Positions 1 to 8,563 are shown, counted from the stretch's first letter. The stretch: 20,916 nucleotides of DNA from JADKCL01 sp046050405 (GCA_046050405.1 JBJOPY010000084.1:1-20916); one strand, 5' to 3'. Notes: generated from the sequence alone by a model not told the origin. Program-made: numbers and translations.

Positions 1-460
1 CCGGCTGGAAATGGCCGACCGCCACCCCTTCCTGGCAGTGGAGCAGCCCCATGGCACGCGTGATCGGCAAAACTTCCTGGATTTCATCCACGTTCAGGTC
101 GCCTCCGGTGCCGTAGTAGGACTTCAGCAGCGGCAGGACGGCTGCGTACCATCGTTTCAAGACCCCTTCCTTGCGAGGATCCTCAGGATTGAAGTTGATG
201 CCCGACTTCGCACCCCCTATCTGCGGCCCGCAGACGGAAAACTTGACTTCCATGGTCTTGGCCAGCGACAGCACTTCCTCCTTGTTCAGTCCCTCCCGCA
301 TGCGGGTGCCTCCACCGGCGGCACCGCCTCGCAGGGAATTGATCACGACCCAGCCCTCGGCCTCCGTCTCGGGATCCTTCCATTCGAAGACGATCTCGGG
401 TGCCTTGCGCTCGAAGTCCCGCAGCCGCTCAGCCGTCGTAACAGTCAGTGGTTTCAACAT
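1..460 (-). CDS. Glu/Leu/Phe/Val dehydrogenase, N-terminal part (runs off window start)
   Basis: The minus strand from the ATG at 460-458 stays open to the window edge, giving about 153 residues that begin MLKPLTVTTAERLRDFE. A Gly-rich stretch (GGAAGGGTRM) is followed by KTMEVKFSVCGPQIGGAKSGI. This is the N-terminal dimerisation/substrate domain of amino-acid dehydrogenases, in which the Lys of GGAKSG is the expected catalytic lysine. The family oxidatively deaminates an amino acid with NAD(P)+ in the cytoplasm. The Rossmann domain lies outside the window, so substrate and cofactor cannot be told. The gene is divergent from comF and has its own TAnnTTTG promoter close upstream. The family call is strong; the exact enzyme (glutamate, leucine or valine type) is open. 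Confidence 0.85.
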   Translation of the reverse strand, partial: MLKPLTVTTAERLRDFERKAPEIVFEWKDPETEAEGWVVINSLRGGAAGGGTRMREGLNKEEVLSLAKTMEVKFSVCGPQIGGAKSGINFNPEDPRKEGVLKRWYAAVLPLLKSYYGTGGDLNVDEIQEVLPITRAMGLLHCQEGVAVGHFQP

Positions 461-477
461 GGATTCTAAATTTTGGG

Positions 478-511
478 CAAAATTAGGGAAAACTGCGTGG
501 ATATCCTTCAA
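478..511 (-). promoter_or_regulatory. Bacteroidota-type promoter for the dehydrogenase gene
   Basis: On the minus strand, TAATTTTG (485-478) matches the Bacteroidota -7 consensus TAnnTTTG exactly. A TTG (511-509) lies 23 bp upstream, within the spacing range described for the -33 element. The -7 box ends 17 bp before the start codon at 460, so the leader would be only about 10 nt. This is a consensus match by eye and transcription is not shown. Confidence 0.5.
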
Positions 512-678
512 CTCCGAATTCCCGCCCCGGCCCAGGGTAGCGGAAACAGATTCTGCTCTCACCCGATGCTTCCACGTCGTCCTCCAAAACGGATCGGAAT
601 GTGAAATTTTGGCGTCAGGGGCTTTCAGCGATGGGGGAAAGCCTATTTTCCAGCTGCCATCGTCCTATGCGCAGCGAA

Positions 679-1371
679 ATGAAACTCCTCGATGACCTGC
701 TTCAGCTTCTCTTTTCCAGGAATTGTCCCGGATGCGACCGTCCGCTGGTGCGGGGAGAAAGGGAGGTTTGCTCCGAATGCCTTCTGGAACTGGAGGAAAC
801 CAAGTTCCATGAACGGCCGAAGGACAACGAGCTCTATTACCGGCTGGCAGGCAAGGTGCCCTGCGACGGGGCTGCCGCCTTGTTTTATTTCTACAAGCGG
901 GGGCGCCTCAAGCGGATCACCACCGCCTTCAAATACGGTAACCGGCCCCAGGTGGCGCGATTCCTCGGCGAGTACTTCGGAGACCGGCTACAATCCGCGC
1001 CATTCCTTCGCGAACTCGACTGGATCGTTCCAGTTCCGCTCCACCGAAGCCGATTGGCGCAGCGTGGATACAACCAGAGTGAAATGATCGCCCGGGGGCT
1101 CAGCCGGTCGACGGGGGTTCCAGTGAACACCCGTGCACTCGGCCGGGTCATCAAAACCTCCACGCAGACACGGAAATCACAATCAGAGCGTTGGGAAAAC
1201 GTGAAGGAGGCATTCGAAGTGCGGCATCCCATCCAAGGCACTATCGCCCTCGTGGATGACGTGGTCACGACGGGTGCCACCCTGGAAGCCTGCATCCGGC
1301 AGCTCTATGCCCAGCCCGTTCCTCCGACGGGTGTTTACGTGCTGATCCTAGGGATGGCAGGGCATCGTTGA
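679..1371 (+). CDS. comF: ComF family phosphoribosyltransferase-like protein
   Basis: A 230-residue protein with the ComF layout. An N-terminal zinc finger (CPGC...CSEC, about residues 14-34) is followed by a type I phosphoribosyltransferase domain. That domain has the motif WIVPVPLHRSRLAQRGYNQS and the PRPP-binding loop ALVDDVVTTGATL near the C terminus. ComF proteins act in the cytoplasm and are linked to uptake of transforming DNA; their enzymatic activity is still unclear. The ATG at 679 puts MKLLDDLLQLLF directly before the zinc finger, as is usual in the family. In-frame alternatives are ATG 667, ATG 631 and GTG 601, and no clear ribosome binding site decides between them. No other competence gene is visible nearby. 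Confidence 0.9.
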   Translation: MKLLDDLLQLLFSRNCPGCDRPLVRGEREVCSECLLELEETKFHERPKDNELYYRLAGKVPCDGAAALFYFYKRGRLKRITTAFKYGNRPQVARFLGEYFGDRLQSAPFLRELDWIVPVPLHRSRLAQRGYNQSEMIARGLSRSTGVPVNTRALGRVIKTSTQTRKSQSERWENVKEAFEVRHPIQGTIALVDDVVTTGATLEACIRQLYAQPVPPTGVYVLILGMAGHR

Positions 1372-1460
1372 TCCTGAGATGGCGCCCACATTTGACACCC
1401 CTGCCAGTGAAGGCGACTGCCCCTCGGAACCAGGAGGAGTCCCTGCATCACAGAAATTGC

Positions 1461-1489
1461 TTGACATTTTTCCCGGGAAACATTAACTT
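1461..1489 (+). promoter_or_regulatory. Possible promoter with a 12-bp palindrome in its spacer, upstream of the PAAR gene
   Basis: TTGACA (1461-1466) and TAACTT (1484-1489) are 17 bp apart. The spacer holds a perfect palindrome, TTTCCCGGGAAA, at 1469-1480. The start codon lies 36 bp past the second box. The arrangement resembles a sigma-70 promoter with an operator between its boxes. Bacteroidota normally use TAnnTTTG instead, so this is tentative. Confidence 0.3.
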
Positions 1490-1525
1490 CGCACACTTTG
1501 TTTTAACTGAAGAAAAACGAAAGCT

Positions 1526-1822
1526 ATGCCACCAGCAGCAAGAATCGGAGATATGCACACCTGCCCCATGCAGACTCCCGGGGTTCCGCCCATACCGCAT
1601 GTCGGCGGCCCCATCTCCAAGGGTGCACCGACTGTAATGATTGCAGGAATGCCCGCCGCACGCGTGGGAGACATGTGCGTCTGCGTAGGCCCCCCCGATT
1701 CGATCGTCAAAGGATCCGCGACGGTGATGATCGCCAAAATGCCCGCCGCCAGACTAGGCGACATGACCGCGCATGGAGGCAGCATCGTGGTAGGTGCCCC
1801 GACGGTCATGATCGGAGGGTGA
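1526..1822 (+). CDS. PAAR-motif spike-tip protein
   Basis: A 98-residue protein made almost wholly of PAAR-type repeats. It opens MPPAARIGD and has KGAPTVMIAGMPAARVGD, then KGSATVMIAKMPAARLGD, ending VVGAPTVMIGG. PAAR proteins fold into a small cone that sharpens the VgrG-like spike of type VI secretion systems and related contractile injection systems, and often carry effectors. This one has no N- or C-terminal extension, so it would be a bare tip or an adaptor for a separate effector. No VgrG, Hcp, sheath, chaperone or immunity gene lies within this window. It starts 154 bp after comF with a promoter-like sequence between them, so it is probably a separate transcription unit. Confidence 0.9.
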   Translation: MPPAARIGDMHTCPMQTPGVPPIPHVGGPISKGAPTVMIAGMPAARVGDMCVCVGPPDSIVKGSATVMIAKMPAARLGDMTAHGGSIVVGAPTVMIGG

Positions 1823-2265
1823 TGGATGCTTGACGATGCCGGAGCGCATGCTGGACGGCAGAGTCTCCGTCATGGACGGTTCCGTCGTTTATCCAGTCCC
1901 TTGATTGCGCGCACTCCCATCCCTGAGCATTGGAATCGGCATTTGCCGTTCTATCAGTCTCCCCAGAAGATCTGAATAGATGGGGAGGTGAGTCCTGTGC
2001 CTGTGGTGATGATTTGAAAAGATTCCTCTCCATGCAGGGTGACCCTTGAAACCGGGGATAGATCATGCCTCGGCTCCGGTCCTCACTCCTGCCTACGTCA
2101 CGAAGACTTGGCAGATTCCCGGCGAAGCCATCGCGTGAATGGATGCCACCGCGTTTTCCAAGAAGACGGGAACGGACAAACCCCTTCCCTGTACTTGCCG
2201 GAAACCGGGATGATGCACAGAACCAAGCCAACCCCTTCCCGAATTCCTCTCATACCGGGGCAGCC
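1823..2265. other. Intergenic stretch without a convincing gene
   Basis: About 440 bp lie between the PAAR gene and the convergent aminopeptidase gene. Open frames on both strands here have compositions (many Arg, Ser, Pro and Cys) typical of chance reading, and no recognisable motif. I see no strong terminator. A short CCCCTTCCC motif occurs twice (near 2183 and 2231). It could hold remnants of something formerly next to the PAAR gene, but nothing can be named. Confidence 0.5.
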
Positions 2266-3648
2266 CTACTCGAATGCCATCGCCCGCAAGTCCTCTATGT
2301 CCCGGATGGTCTTGGCAACATTCCCGCCAAGGATCCTTGCACCGTCCTCCGTGACCAGGTAGTCGTCCTCGATGCGAATCCCTCCAAAGTCCTTGAACTT
2401 CTCGACGGCATCATAGACGATGAAGTCCTGGTGCATGCCCTTCGACCTCCACAGATCGATCAGCTGCGGGATAAAGTAAATGCCGGGTTCGACGGTGACC
2501 ACGAATCCCGGCTTCAGCGGACGCGCCAGCCTGAGGAAGGCCAGCCCGAATTGGTCGCTGCGCGCATGCCCCTCGCCATAACCGACATGGTCCTCGCCCA
2601 GGTCTTCCATGTCATGGACATCCAATCCCATCATGTGGCCCAGCCCATGCGGGAAGAACAAGGCATGTGCCCCTGCAGCCACTGCCGCATCCAGGTCACC
2701 CTTCATGAGACCCATGGCCTTCATGGCTTCTGCAATCACCCTGGCAGCCCGCAGGTGGGCTTGCCTGTAGGGAAGGCCGGGCTTGAGCATGGATATGGCG
2801 GCCATCTGTCCGTCCAATACTGCCTGGTAAACCTCACGCTGCCGTGGGGTGAAGACAGGATCCACAGGGAAGGTGCGCGTCATGTCGCCTGCATAGTGTG
2901 ATACAGGCGCCTCGGCGCCGCCGTCCACGAGCAGGAGCCGTCCGCTTTCCAACCGGTTGCGATGGGCATGGTTGTGGAGGATCTGCCCGTCCGTGCTGAT
3001 GATCGCCGGAAAAGACGCAGCGGTATCGTTCCGGTGGAGGACCGCCTGCACGGCGGCATGGATGTCCGCCTCACTGATTCCCGGGCGGGCAGTCAGCATG
3101 GCAATTTCATGCATGTCATTGGTGATCCGTACGCCCAGCTCGATCTGCGCGATTTCCTCGGCGCTTTTGATACTCCGCTGTGCCACCACCGCCCGGACCA
3201 GGTTCAGCGATGCACATAGTTTCACCGCCGGGATCGCGATGGAGAGCAGTTCACTGATCCGAATCACGTTCTCATGCCGATACGGGGGGAGATAATGGAC
3301 GTCAGGGACGAGCACTGTCGCCAATGCCTGGCTTGGTTGTGTTTTCAAGATTCCGGTGCCTTCGGCAGCGGCGGCGAGGGTCGGAGACTCCCCCGTCCAC
3401 ACGATATCCTCCAGCGTGAGTTCGTCGCCGTAAACGGTCGTCTCCCCAGAACCCGTGTCGATCACGGCTGCCAAGCCGGGGCGGTCGATGCCGATGTAAT
3501 AGAGGAATGTACTGTCCTGGCGGAAATGGTAGGCGTTTCCCCGGTAATTCATCCCAACTTCACCATTGCCGAGCAGCAGCACCTGGCCCTCTCCCATGGA
3601 CTTGCAGAGTTGATTTCTTCTTGCGATGTAGGTGGATGCTGAAAACAT
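2266..3648 (-). CDS. pepP: Aminopeptidase P family (Xaa-Pro) metallopeptidase
   Basis: A 460-residue protein with an N-terminal aminopeptidase P domain (LLLGNGEVGMNYRGNAYHFRQDSTFLYYIG) and a C-terminal pita-bread domain. All expected two-metal ligands are present: Asp in VDGGAE (about 242), Asp in GDMTRTF (about 255), His in HGLGH (about 338), Glu in EPGIY (about 387) and Glu in RIEDD (about 427). The His of LDVHD (about 345) matches the catalytic site. The family removes the first residue from peptides with proline in position two, using two Mn or similar metals in the cytoplasm. The start at 3648 follows family length; the frame is open further upstream to 3705 without homology-like sequence. 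The protein looks complete and intact. Confidence 0.93.
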   Translation of the reverse strand: MFSASTYIARRNQLCKSMGEGQVLLLGNGEVGMNYRGNAYHFRQDSTFLYYIGIDRPGLAAVIDTGSGETTVYGDELTLEDIVWTGESPTLAAAAEGTGILKTQPSQALATVLVPDVHYLPPYRHENVIRISELLSIAIPAVKLCASLNLVRAVVAQRSIKSAEEIAQIELGVRITNDMHEIAMLTARPGISEADIHAAVQAVLHRNDTAASFPAIISTDGQILHNHAHRNRLESGRLLLVDGGAEAPVSHYAGDMTRTFPVDPVFTPRQREVYQAVLDGQMAAISMLKPGLPYRQAHLRAARVIAEAMKAMGLMKGDLDAAVAAGAHALFFPHGLGHMMGLDVHDMEDLGEDHVGYGEGHARSDQFGLAFLRLARPLKPGFVVTVEPGIYFIPQLIDLWRSKGMHQDFIVYDAVEKFKDFGGIRIEDDYLVTEDGARILGGNVAKTIRDIEDLRAMAFE

Positions 3649-4006
3649 AGCGATCATCAACGTGGTACAAACATGGACGGACGATCCTCCTGACAGGCAG
3701 GACATCCGTCCGACAAAATGGAAATTCGGGGCTCAATATCGGCAAAATCCGGAGTGAATCGCCAAAGCAACGTGCATTTGAAAAATGGATCTTTGAATCC
3801 AAGGAATGGAGGGGGGCGCGATGTTGGTATTTCAACGGATTTTCCATTTGAACCGTCCGGGATTCGAAAATCGAGGAGGTGTATCTCCAGATGCGTGTCG
3901 CCGGGGACGGGCCTTGCGCGGGGCGCGGAATTTGATGAATCTTGCACTCGTGGTATGGAGGTGCCCCGGAAAGCACCGAAACCACCCCACATTAAGGAGG
4001 AACTGT
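3649..4006. other. Divergent intergenic region between aminopeptidase and Rpn-like gene
   Basis: About 360 bp without a credible gene; short frames on both strands overlap each other and show no motif. Within the aminopeptidase leader, GGACGGA (3675-3681) and TCCGTCC (3705-3711) form a 7-bp inverted repeat that could fold in the 5' untranslated RNA. A weaker one (TGGAT...ATCCA) lies near 3785-3800. The last bases carry the strong ribosome binding site of the Rpn-like gene. Confidence 0.5.
3994..4000 (+). promoter_or_regulatory. Strong Shine-Dalgarno deciding the Rpn-like start
   Basis: AAGGAGG ends 6 nt before the ATG at 4007. It fixes the start there, although the frame is open back to 3806. 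Other genes in the window have no comparably strong site. Confidence 0.75.
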
Positions 4007-4846
4007 ATGCTGATCGCTAACCCCATCTACGACGTGGTCTTCAAGCGCATGCTGGAAAACGAGCGTGTCGCCAAGTTCTTCATCGGCACCCTGCTGGAGG
4101 AGACCATCCTGGCCGTGGAGGTGAAGCCGCAGGAGTTCACCTACGTGAACGAGCTGGCCATCCTGGCCGTCTTCCGCCTGGACTTCATCGCCACGATCCT
4201 CACCGGCACCGGCGAGCAGCGGAAGGTGCTGATCGAAATCCAGAAGGCGCAGAACGAGATCGACCTGATGCGCTTCCGCAACTACCTCGCCGAGCAGTAC
4301 AGGAAGGAGGACGCGCCGGGGGGTGAGCCTGTGGCGCTGCCGATCACCACCATTTACATCCTGGGCTTCCGGCTCCCTGAGATCAAGACCGCCTGCATGA
4401 AGGTGGAGCGGGCCTACATGGACATGATCAGCCGCACGGTGATCGAGGCGAAGAGCGACTTCGTGGAGCGGCTGACGCACGACTGCTACGTGGTGCAGGT
4501 GGACCGGATCACCGACCGCTACCAGACGCGGCTGGACAAGCTGCTGAGCGTCTTCGAGCAGGCGCACTTCATCGATGAGAAGAGGATCGTGAAGGAGTTC
4601 ATGCATGAGACGGACCTGGAGGAGGTGCGGCTGATCACGGGCATCCTGCACCATTCCGGGGTGAGCCCGGAGGAGCGGAAGCTGATCGAGACGGAGCAGG
4701 AGGCCTGGCGCACGGTCCATGCCATGTTTGCAAAGACGGAAAGGAAGTACCTGAAGGAGCTGGAGGAGAGGGATAGGGCCCTGGAGGAGAAGGACAGGCT
4801 GATCGAGGAACTCCGCAGGAAGCTACAGGAAAAGGGGGAAGTGTAG
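4007..4846 (+). CDS. Rpn family recombination-promoting nuclease / PD-(D/E)XK transposase-like protein
   Basis: A 279-residue protein beginning MLIANPIYDVVFKRML, the usual opening of the Rpn/PD-(D/E)XK family transposase group. The nuclease core is visible as FRLDFIAT (Asp about 59) and VLIEIQ (Glu about 77, Gln about 79), the D...ExQ variant of the fold. A middle region (FRNYLAEQYRK, ITTIYILGFRLPE) is also typical. The last 45 residues are a charged heptad-like coiled coil (ELEERDRALEEKDRLIEELR). Characterised members cut DNA and promote RecA-independent recombination; many others are uncharacterised. Codons are strongly G/C-ending (CTG, GAG, GTG, AAG), unlike the flanking genes, and the Shine-Dalgarno is unusually strong. 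Both suggest horizontal acquisition. No terminal repeats typical of an insertion sequence were seen. Confidence 0.88.
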   Translation: MLIANPIYDVVFKRMLENERVAKFFIGTLLEETILAVEVKPQEFTYVNELAILAVFRLDFIATILTGTGEQRKVLIEIQKAQNEIDLMRFRNYLAEQYRKEDAPGGEPVALPITTIYILGFRLPEIKTACMKVERAYMDMISRTVIEAKSDFVERLTHDCYVVQVDRITDRYQTRLDKLLSVFEQAHFIDEKRIVKEFMHETDLEEVRLITGILHHSGVSPEERKLIETEQEAWRTVHAMFAKTERKYLKELEERDRALEEKDRLIEELRRKLQEKGEV

Positions 4847-4886
4847 GCAACCAAAACACGATTTTCACTCTTCACCAAGGCCATCC

Positions 4887-5573
4887 CTAGGATTCGGAGA
4901 CTTCTTCGAAGACACGGGCCAGGTTCCCCGCCAATGTCCTGAAGTCAAACTGCCGCACATAATCCGCATCTGCGATGTATTTTTCGGCGAGAATCTGCCT
5001 GTCCTGAATCAGTTGGCGGAGGCTGTCCGCGATCCCCTCGAAGTCCTCCGGGTCGTGGGCGATCCCGAGGCCCGAGCGCCGAATGATCTCAACGGCATCC
5101 GACTCCCTCCCGATCATCAGGACAGGCTTCCCGGCCTGCAAATACTCGTACACCTTCCCAGGGATCAACAAGGGTTTGAAGCCAGGCTTCGCAAGCTCCA
5201 AAGGCAAGAAGAGGGCATCGCAAGCGTCCAGTTTTGCACGGGAGGCCGCCCTTTCATGGTACCCTTCGATGCTGACCATCTCCCGGATCCCCATCGCATT
5301 CACCTGTCGCTGGTTTTCAGGGTCGATGTTCCCCCAGATCTCGACCCTCAGCAAGTGGACGCAGTCGGGGTATTTCTCCTTGAACCGCGCCAAGCCACGG
5401 AAGAGATAATATCCGCAGCGCGAGGTGGGAATGAAAACATCCGGGCGGTACTCCCAGAACCACTGTTTCAGCCAATCCTTCCAGGTGCGGCGGTCATCGA
5501 TCCCCGGACGGTGACGGAACAAGGTCCCACCAAACCCCAGGCGCAAGACATCCTTCTCCTGTCTAGTATCCAT
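4887..5573 (-). CDS. GT4-like glycosyltransferase, C-terminal (nucleotide-sugar binding) half
   Basis: This 228-residue frame begins in the last bases of the preceding gene, overlapping it by 11 bp. It reads LRLGFGGTLF early, the usual first strand of the C-terminal GT-B domain. Near residue 145 it has PGKVYEYLQAGKPVLMIG followed by AVEIIRRSGLGI, the donor-sugar-binding region of GT4-type enzymes. It lacks the N-terminal acceptor domain, which is in the neighbouring upstream frame. The two together give about 450 residues, a normal length for one GT4 enzyme. It is therefore most likely the downstream part of a frameshifted gene. It could instead be translated separately from ATG 5573 by coupling and act with the other half. 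Confidence 0.8.
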   Translation of the reverse strand: MDTRQEKDVLRLGFGGTLFRHRPGIDDRRTWKDWLKQWFWEYRPDVFIPTSRCGYYLFRGLARFKEKYPDCVHLLRVEIWGNIDPENQRQVNAMGIREMVSIEGYHERAASRAKLDACDALFLPLELAKPGFKPLLIPGKVYEYLQAGKPVLMIGRESDAVEIIRRSGLGIAHDPEDFEGIADSLRQLIQDRQILAEKYIADADYVRQFDFRTLAGNLARVFEEVSES

Positions 5574-6234
5574 TGGTGATCACGGCGATTTTGTCCTCTG
5601 TGGCGATGCCACGCCGCACATACTCCTCCTTCAAGGCAGGGCAAGTTACCACCAGCTTGTCGGCCTTGCCCCAGATCCGCTTCTCCATCCACCGGCTGAA
5701 AAACCAGTGCCATTTGGAAGGCCAGACCCAGAAATAGGATTCCGTGAAGGGATCCCGCAAATCGGCGACCCACTTCACGCCCCTCCGCCTTTTCAGGCGG
5801 TGGCCGAGCAATGTCGCCACAAACGGCCCGGAACTCGTCCAGACCAGTTCGATGCCCTCACGGTCGATGATCTCCAGTGCAGGCTGGAGGCAATGGCGGG
5901 GCCACCGCGCAGGGGGCTCCCACCAGTGGAACCAGAAGAGCATCCATGCCAGCCGCATCAGATGCAGCCGGATGAGCTTGTCACGGAGCCTTGGCTTATA
6001 GTGGATGGGTACGCGGGTGATTTTCAATCCGGCAGGGAGTGATCGTTCCATGGAAACATCCACAGGGCAGGCTCCCTCCGAGATATCGCTCAATGCCACC
6101 GTGAGGACATGCAAATCGTAGCCCATCTCGGTGAGATGCTGTGCAAACCGCGTCGCACGGTACACTCCCGGGCCACCCATCGGCGGGAAATGGTGCGCGA
6201 TGAACAGGATTTTCTTCTTATTCTTTTGCTCCAT
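5563..6234 (-). CDS. GT4-like glycosyltransferase, N-terminal (acceptor-binding) half
   Basis: A 223-residue protein starting MEQKNKKKILFIAHHF. It contains the Gly-rich loop PPMGGPGVYR of GT-B glycosyltransferases and later VKWVADLRDPF and DKIAVITNGY, then a stop (TAG, 5565-5563). In intact GT4 enzymes the NGY(D) segment leads straight into the C-terminal domain, which here lies in the +1 frame just past the stop. The gene lies 150 bp downstream of asnB on the same strand, so the two probably form an operon for surface glycan synthesis. The ATG at 6234 fits the family start; an upstream in-frame ATG at 6324 adds an unrelated leader. Alone, this half would be expected to lack donor binding. 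Confidence 0.8.
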   Translation of the reverse strand: MEQKNKKKILFIAHHFPPMGGPGVYRATRFAQHLTEMGYDLHVLTVALSDISEGACPVDVSMERSLPAGLKITRVPIHYKPRLRDKLIRLHLMRLAWMLFWFHWWEPPARWPRHCLQPALEIIDREGIELVWTSSGPFVATLLGHRLKRRRGVKWVADLRDPFTESYFWVWPSKWHWFFSRWMEKRIWGKADKLVVTCPALKEEYVRRGIATEDKIAVITNGY

Positions 6235-6384
6235 CCGATGGGACACCCTGCCAAGCCCGGAGACTCGGGACAGCGAAGTTAATGCGATGTCGCAGTGCAA
6301 TCCAAACCTGTCGATTCGACGCATACCGAAACGGCCTGGAAGGATGCGCTCCCACCCATCAAGGCGAAATCACCCGCTTTTCCT

Positions 6385-8265
6385 TCATCCGTTCCCGAAC
6401 CAGGCGCCGAGGCTGGCCAGGCGGAACAGTGCCGCACTGTCCAGTTGGCTGGTTTTTTTCTGGAGCCATACCCGGTCCGCTCCCGCATCGCGTGCCGCCT
6501 GCGCATACGCTTCGAACTGAAGCCGGTGTTCCCTGACCCACTCTTCATGCGGTGTCGTGAAGCCCTTCTTGTCTTTCCGAAGCCGTATTTTTTCCGGCAG
6601 GTCGCCCATGGCTTTCCGTAGGATGAACTTTTGCCAGCCATCGCGAATCTTGTATTCGTCTGGAAGCGTGAGTGCAAACTCCACGATGCGGTAATCCAGG
6701 AATGGCAGCCTCGCCTCGATCCCGAAGGCCATCGAATTTCGGTCCTCATAGCGGAGCAGGCTGGGCAGGATGAAGGACCGGAGGTCGAGCTTGAGGATGT
6801 CCGACAAGGTGCCGGCAGCATTCCAGGCGGTGACTTGCGCAGGCCCGGGCATCCTCCCGCCCAAGTTGAGCTTGATGAAGAGCTTGACATCGTTCCGCAC
6901 CGTCTTCTTCACCTCCTTTTCATTCCAGCCTTTGATCGCACAGTAGGCTTCCACGAGCTGATTGCAGGCGGAGAACTTGCCCGCCAGGTAGAGCGACCGG
7001 GCATATTTATAAAAGTGATGGTGATAACCGCCAAACAGCTCATCCCCGCCTTGCCCGTCGAGCAGTACGACGACTTCCGACCGCCCCACGGCCTTCATCA
7101 CAGACCATTGGGCATACATGGACGTGCTGGCCACAGGCTGGTCCTGATGGTACATGAAACGTTCGAAGTCTTCAAATCCAAACTGCTCCAAGGGGTTGAC
7201 ATAGTGCGCATGGAGCCCCAGGTCCCCCTCTATGAAGCGGACAAAGGGCGACTCGTCCCCTTCCTTGCCCGGGAATGCTGAGGTGAACGTATGGATCGGC
7301 CCCTCTTCCTTCCTCCGAAGCCGAATCCTGTGGGCCAAATAGACAATCGTGCCGCTATCGAGGCCGCCGGAAAGTGTGGTGCCCCAGGGGACATCCGACC
7401 GCATGCGCAGGCTGATGGCGCTGTCCAGCAAATCCCGGAGCTCATGCGCCGCATCGTCCAGGCTGACCTTGCGAATCCCTGTGGCAGGAAAGTCCCAGTA
7501 TGGCTGCGCACGGGACTTCACCACCTCCTGCGGGCGGGCTCTCAGGAAGTGTCCGGGCTGGAACCGGAGAACGTCCCGCAGGGCTGTCTGCTCCGTCAGG
7601 TCGATCTGTCCACCCCTCAGAAAATGATCGACGGTTTCATGGTGGAGCAATCTCGGCCCGTACGGCAAGGTGCGAATCGCCTTGATCTCGGAGGCCATCA
7701 TCCATTCGCCGGCCTCCCCCCAAACATAGAGCTGCTTGACGCCGATACGGTCATTGGAGACGATGACACGCTGCCGGATCGCATCCCAGATGATGACCGC
7801 CCACATCCCATTGAACATGTGGAAGCAATCCGTGCCCCATTGGCGGTAGGCTGCCAGGATGACCTCCGTATCCGTCCCCGTCGAGAACCTGTGTCCACGG
7901 GCTGACAGCTGGTCGCGGAGCTCGATGAAGTTGTAGACTTCGCCATTGTGAACGATTAAATTGCCCTTGGCATCCCGCATCGGCTGATAGCCTTTGCTTG
8001 ACAGGTCAAGGATGCTGAGGCGCTTCTGGGCCAGCAGGATATCCGCACTGCCATCGACATAGCGCGACGCGTCAGTGTCCGTGACGATATCGGCCGGTGT
8101 CCCGTCCGTGAGATAAGTCCATGACTTGCCGGAGCCACTGTCGATGAGGCATATTCCCTCCCCGTTCGGGCCCCTGTGGTTCATGGTTCCCAGTGCCATC
8201 TGTGCCTGCAAAATGTCTTCCTTGCGCAGGCCAGAAGATTTATAGTAACCAAGGATTCCACACAT
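6385..8265 (-). CDS. asnB: Asparagine synthase (glutamine-hydrolysing), polysaccharide-cluster type
   Basis: A 626-residue protein whose start is fixed by MCGILGYY: Cys2 is the glutaminase nucleophile once Met is removed. The N-terminal class II amidotransferase domain has NHRGPNGEG, HNGEVYNF and GTDTEVIL. The C-terminal synthetase domain has the ATP-binding SGGLDSG (about residue 299) and LDGQGGDELFGGY (about 402-414). All key residues look intact. The reaction is ATP-dependent transfer of ammonia from glutamine to aspartate. Paralogues beside glycosyltransferases often amidate sugar carboxyls or other acceptors in exopolysaccharide loci. The adjacent GT4 gene makes that role plausible here but unproven. 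The frame is open 120 codons further upstream without AsnB-like sequence. Confidence 0.93.
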   Translation of the reverse strand: MCGILGYYKSSGLRKEDILQAQMALGTMNHRGPNGEGICLIDSGSGKSWTYLTDGTPADIVTDTDASRYVDGSADILLAQKRLSILDLSSKGYQPMRDAKGNLIVHNGEVYNFIELRDQLSARGHRFSTGTDTEVILAAYRQWGTDCFHMFNGMWAVIIWDAIRQRVIVSNDRIGVKQLYVWGEAGEWMMASEIKAIRTLPYGPRLLHHETVDHFLRGGQIDLTEQTALRDVLRFQPGHFLRARPQEVVKSRAQPYWDFPATGIRKVSLDDAAHELRDLLDSAISLRMRSDVPWGTTLSGGLDSGTIVYLAHRIRLRRKEEGPIHTFTSAFPGKEGDESPFVRFIEGDLGLHAHYVNPLEQFGFEDFERFMYHQDQPVASTSMYAQWSVMKAVGRSEVVVLLDGQGGDELFGGYHHHFYKYARSLYLAGKFSACNQLVEAYCAIKGWNEKEVKKTVRNDVKLFIKLNLGGRMPGPAQVTAWNAAGTLSDILKLDLRSFILPSLLRYEDRNSMAFGIEARLPFLDYRIVEFALTLPDEYKIRDGWQKFILRKAMGDLPEKIRLRKDKKGFTTPHEEWVREHRLQFEAYAQAARDAGADRVWLQKKTSQLDSAALFRLASLGAWFGNG

Positions 8266-8563
8266 CGTGTAACGAAGTTCGCGGATCGGGAGGGAAGGTG
8301 CAAACGGCTTGCGGACGAGGCGTGCCATTCGCAGCAGAAAAATACCACTGGCATGCAACCTTGGCACCCCAAGAATGGTTGTCATGGAAGTGCATTCAAG
8401 GGCGCCTACTGCAATCATCCGCCATGAAATCGGACAAGGAACACTCAAAAGCGGCAGGTTGCGTTGCCGTGACGGACATCGGCCGCTGGGATTCGATCCA
8501 CAGGAAACTGATCCGGGCCAGAAAAGACTCCTCCAGCGGGGGTACAGTGAACGTACTGGATCA

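Noticed and set aside
1806..2231. Minus-strand 141-codon frame between the PAAR and aminopeptidase genes
   Set aside because: Overlaps the end of the PAAR gene, and has Arg/Ser-rich composition, no motif and no ribosome binding site.
3806..4006. N-terminal 67-codon extension of the Rpn-like gene
   Set aside because: The strong Shine-Dalgarno and the family-typical MLIANPIYDVVFKRML place the start at 4007; the extension has no family-like sequence.
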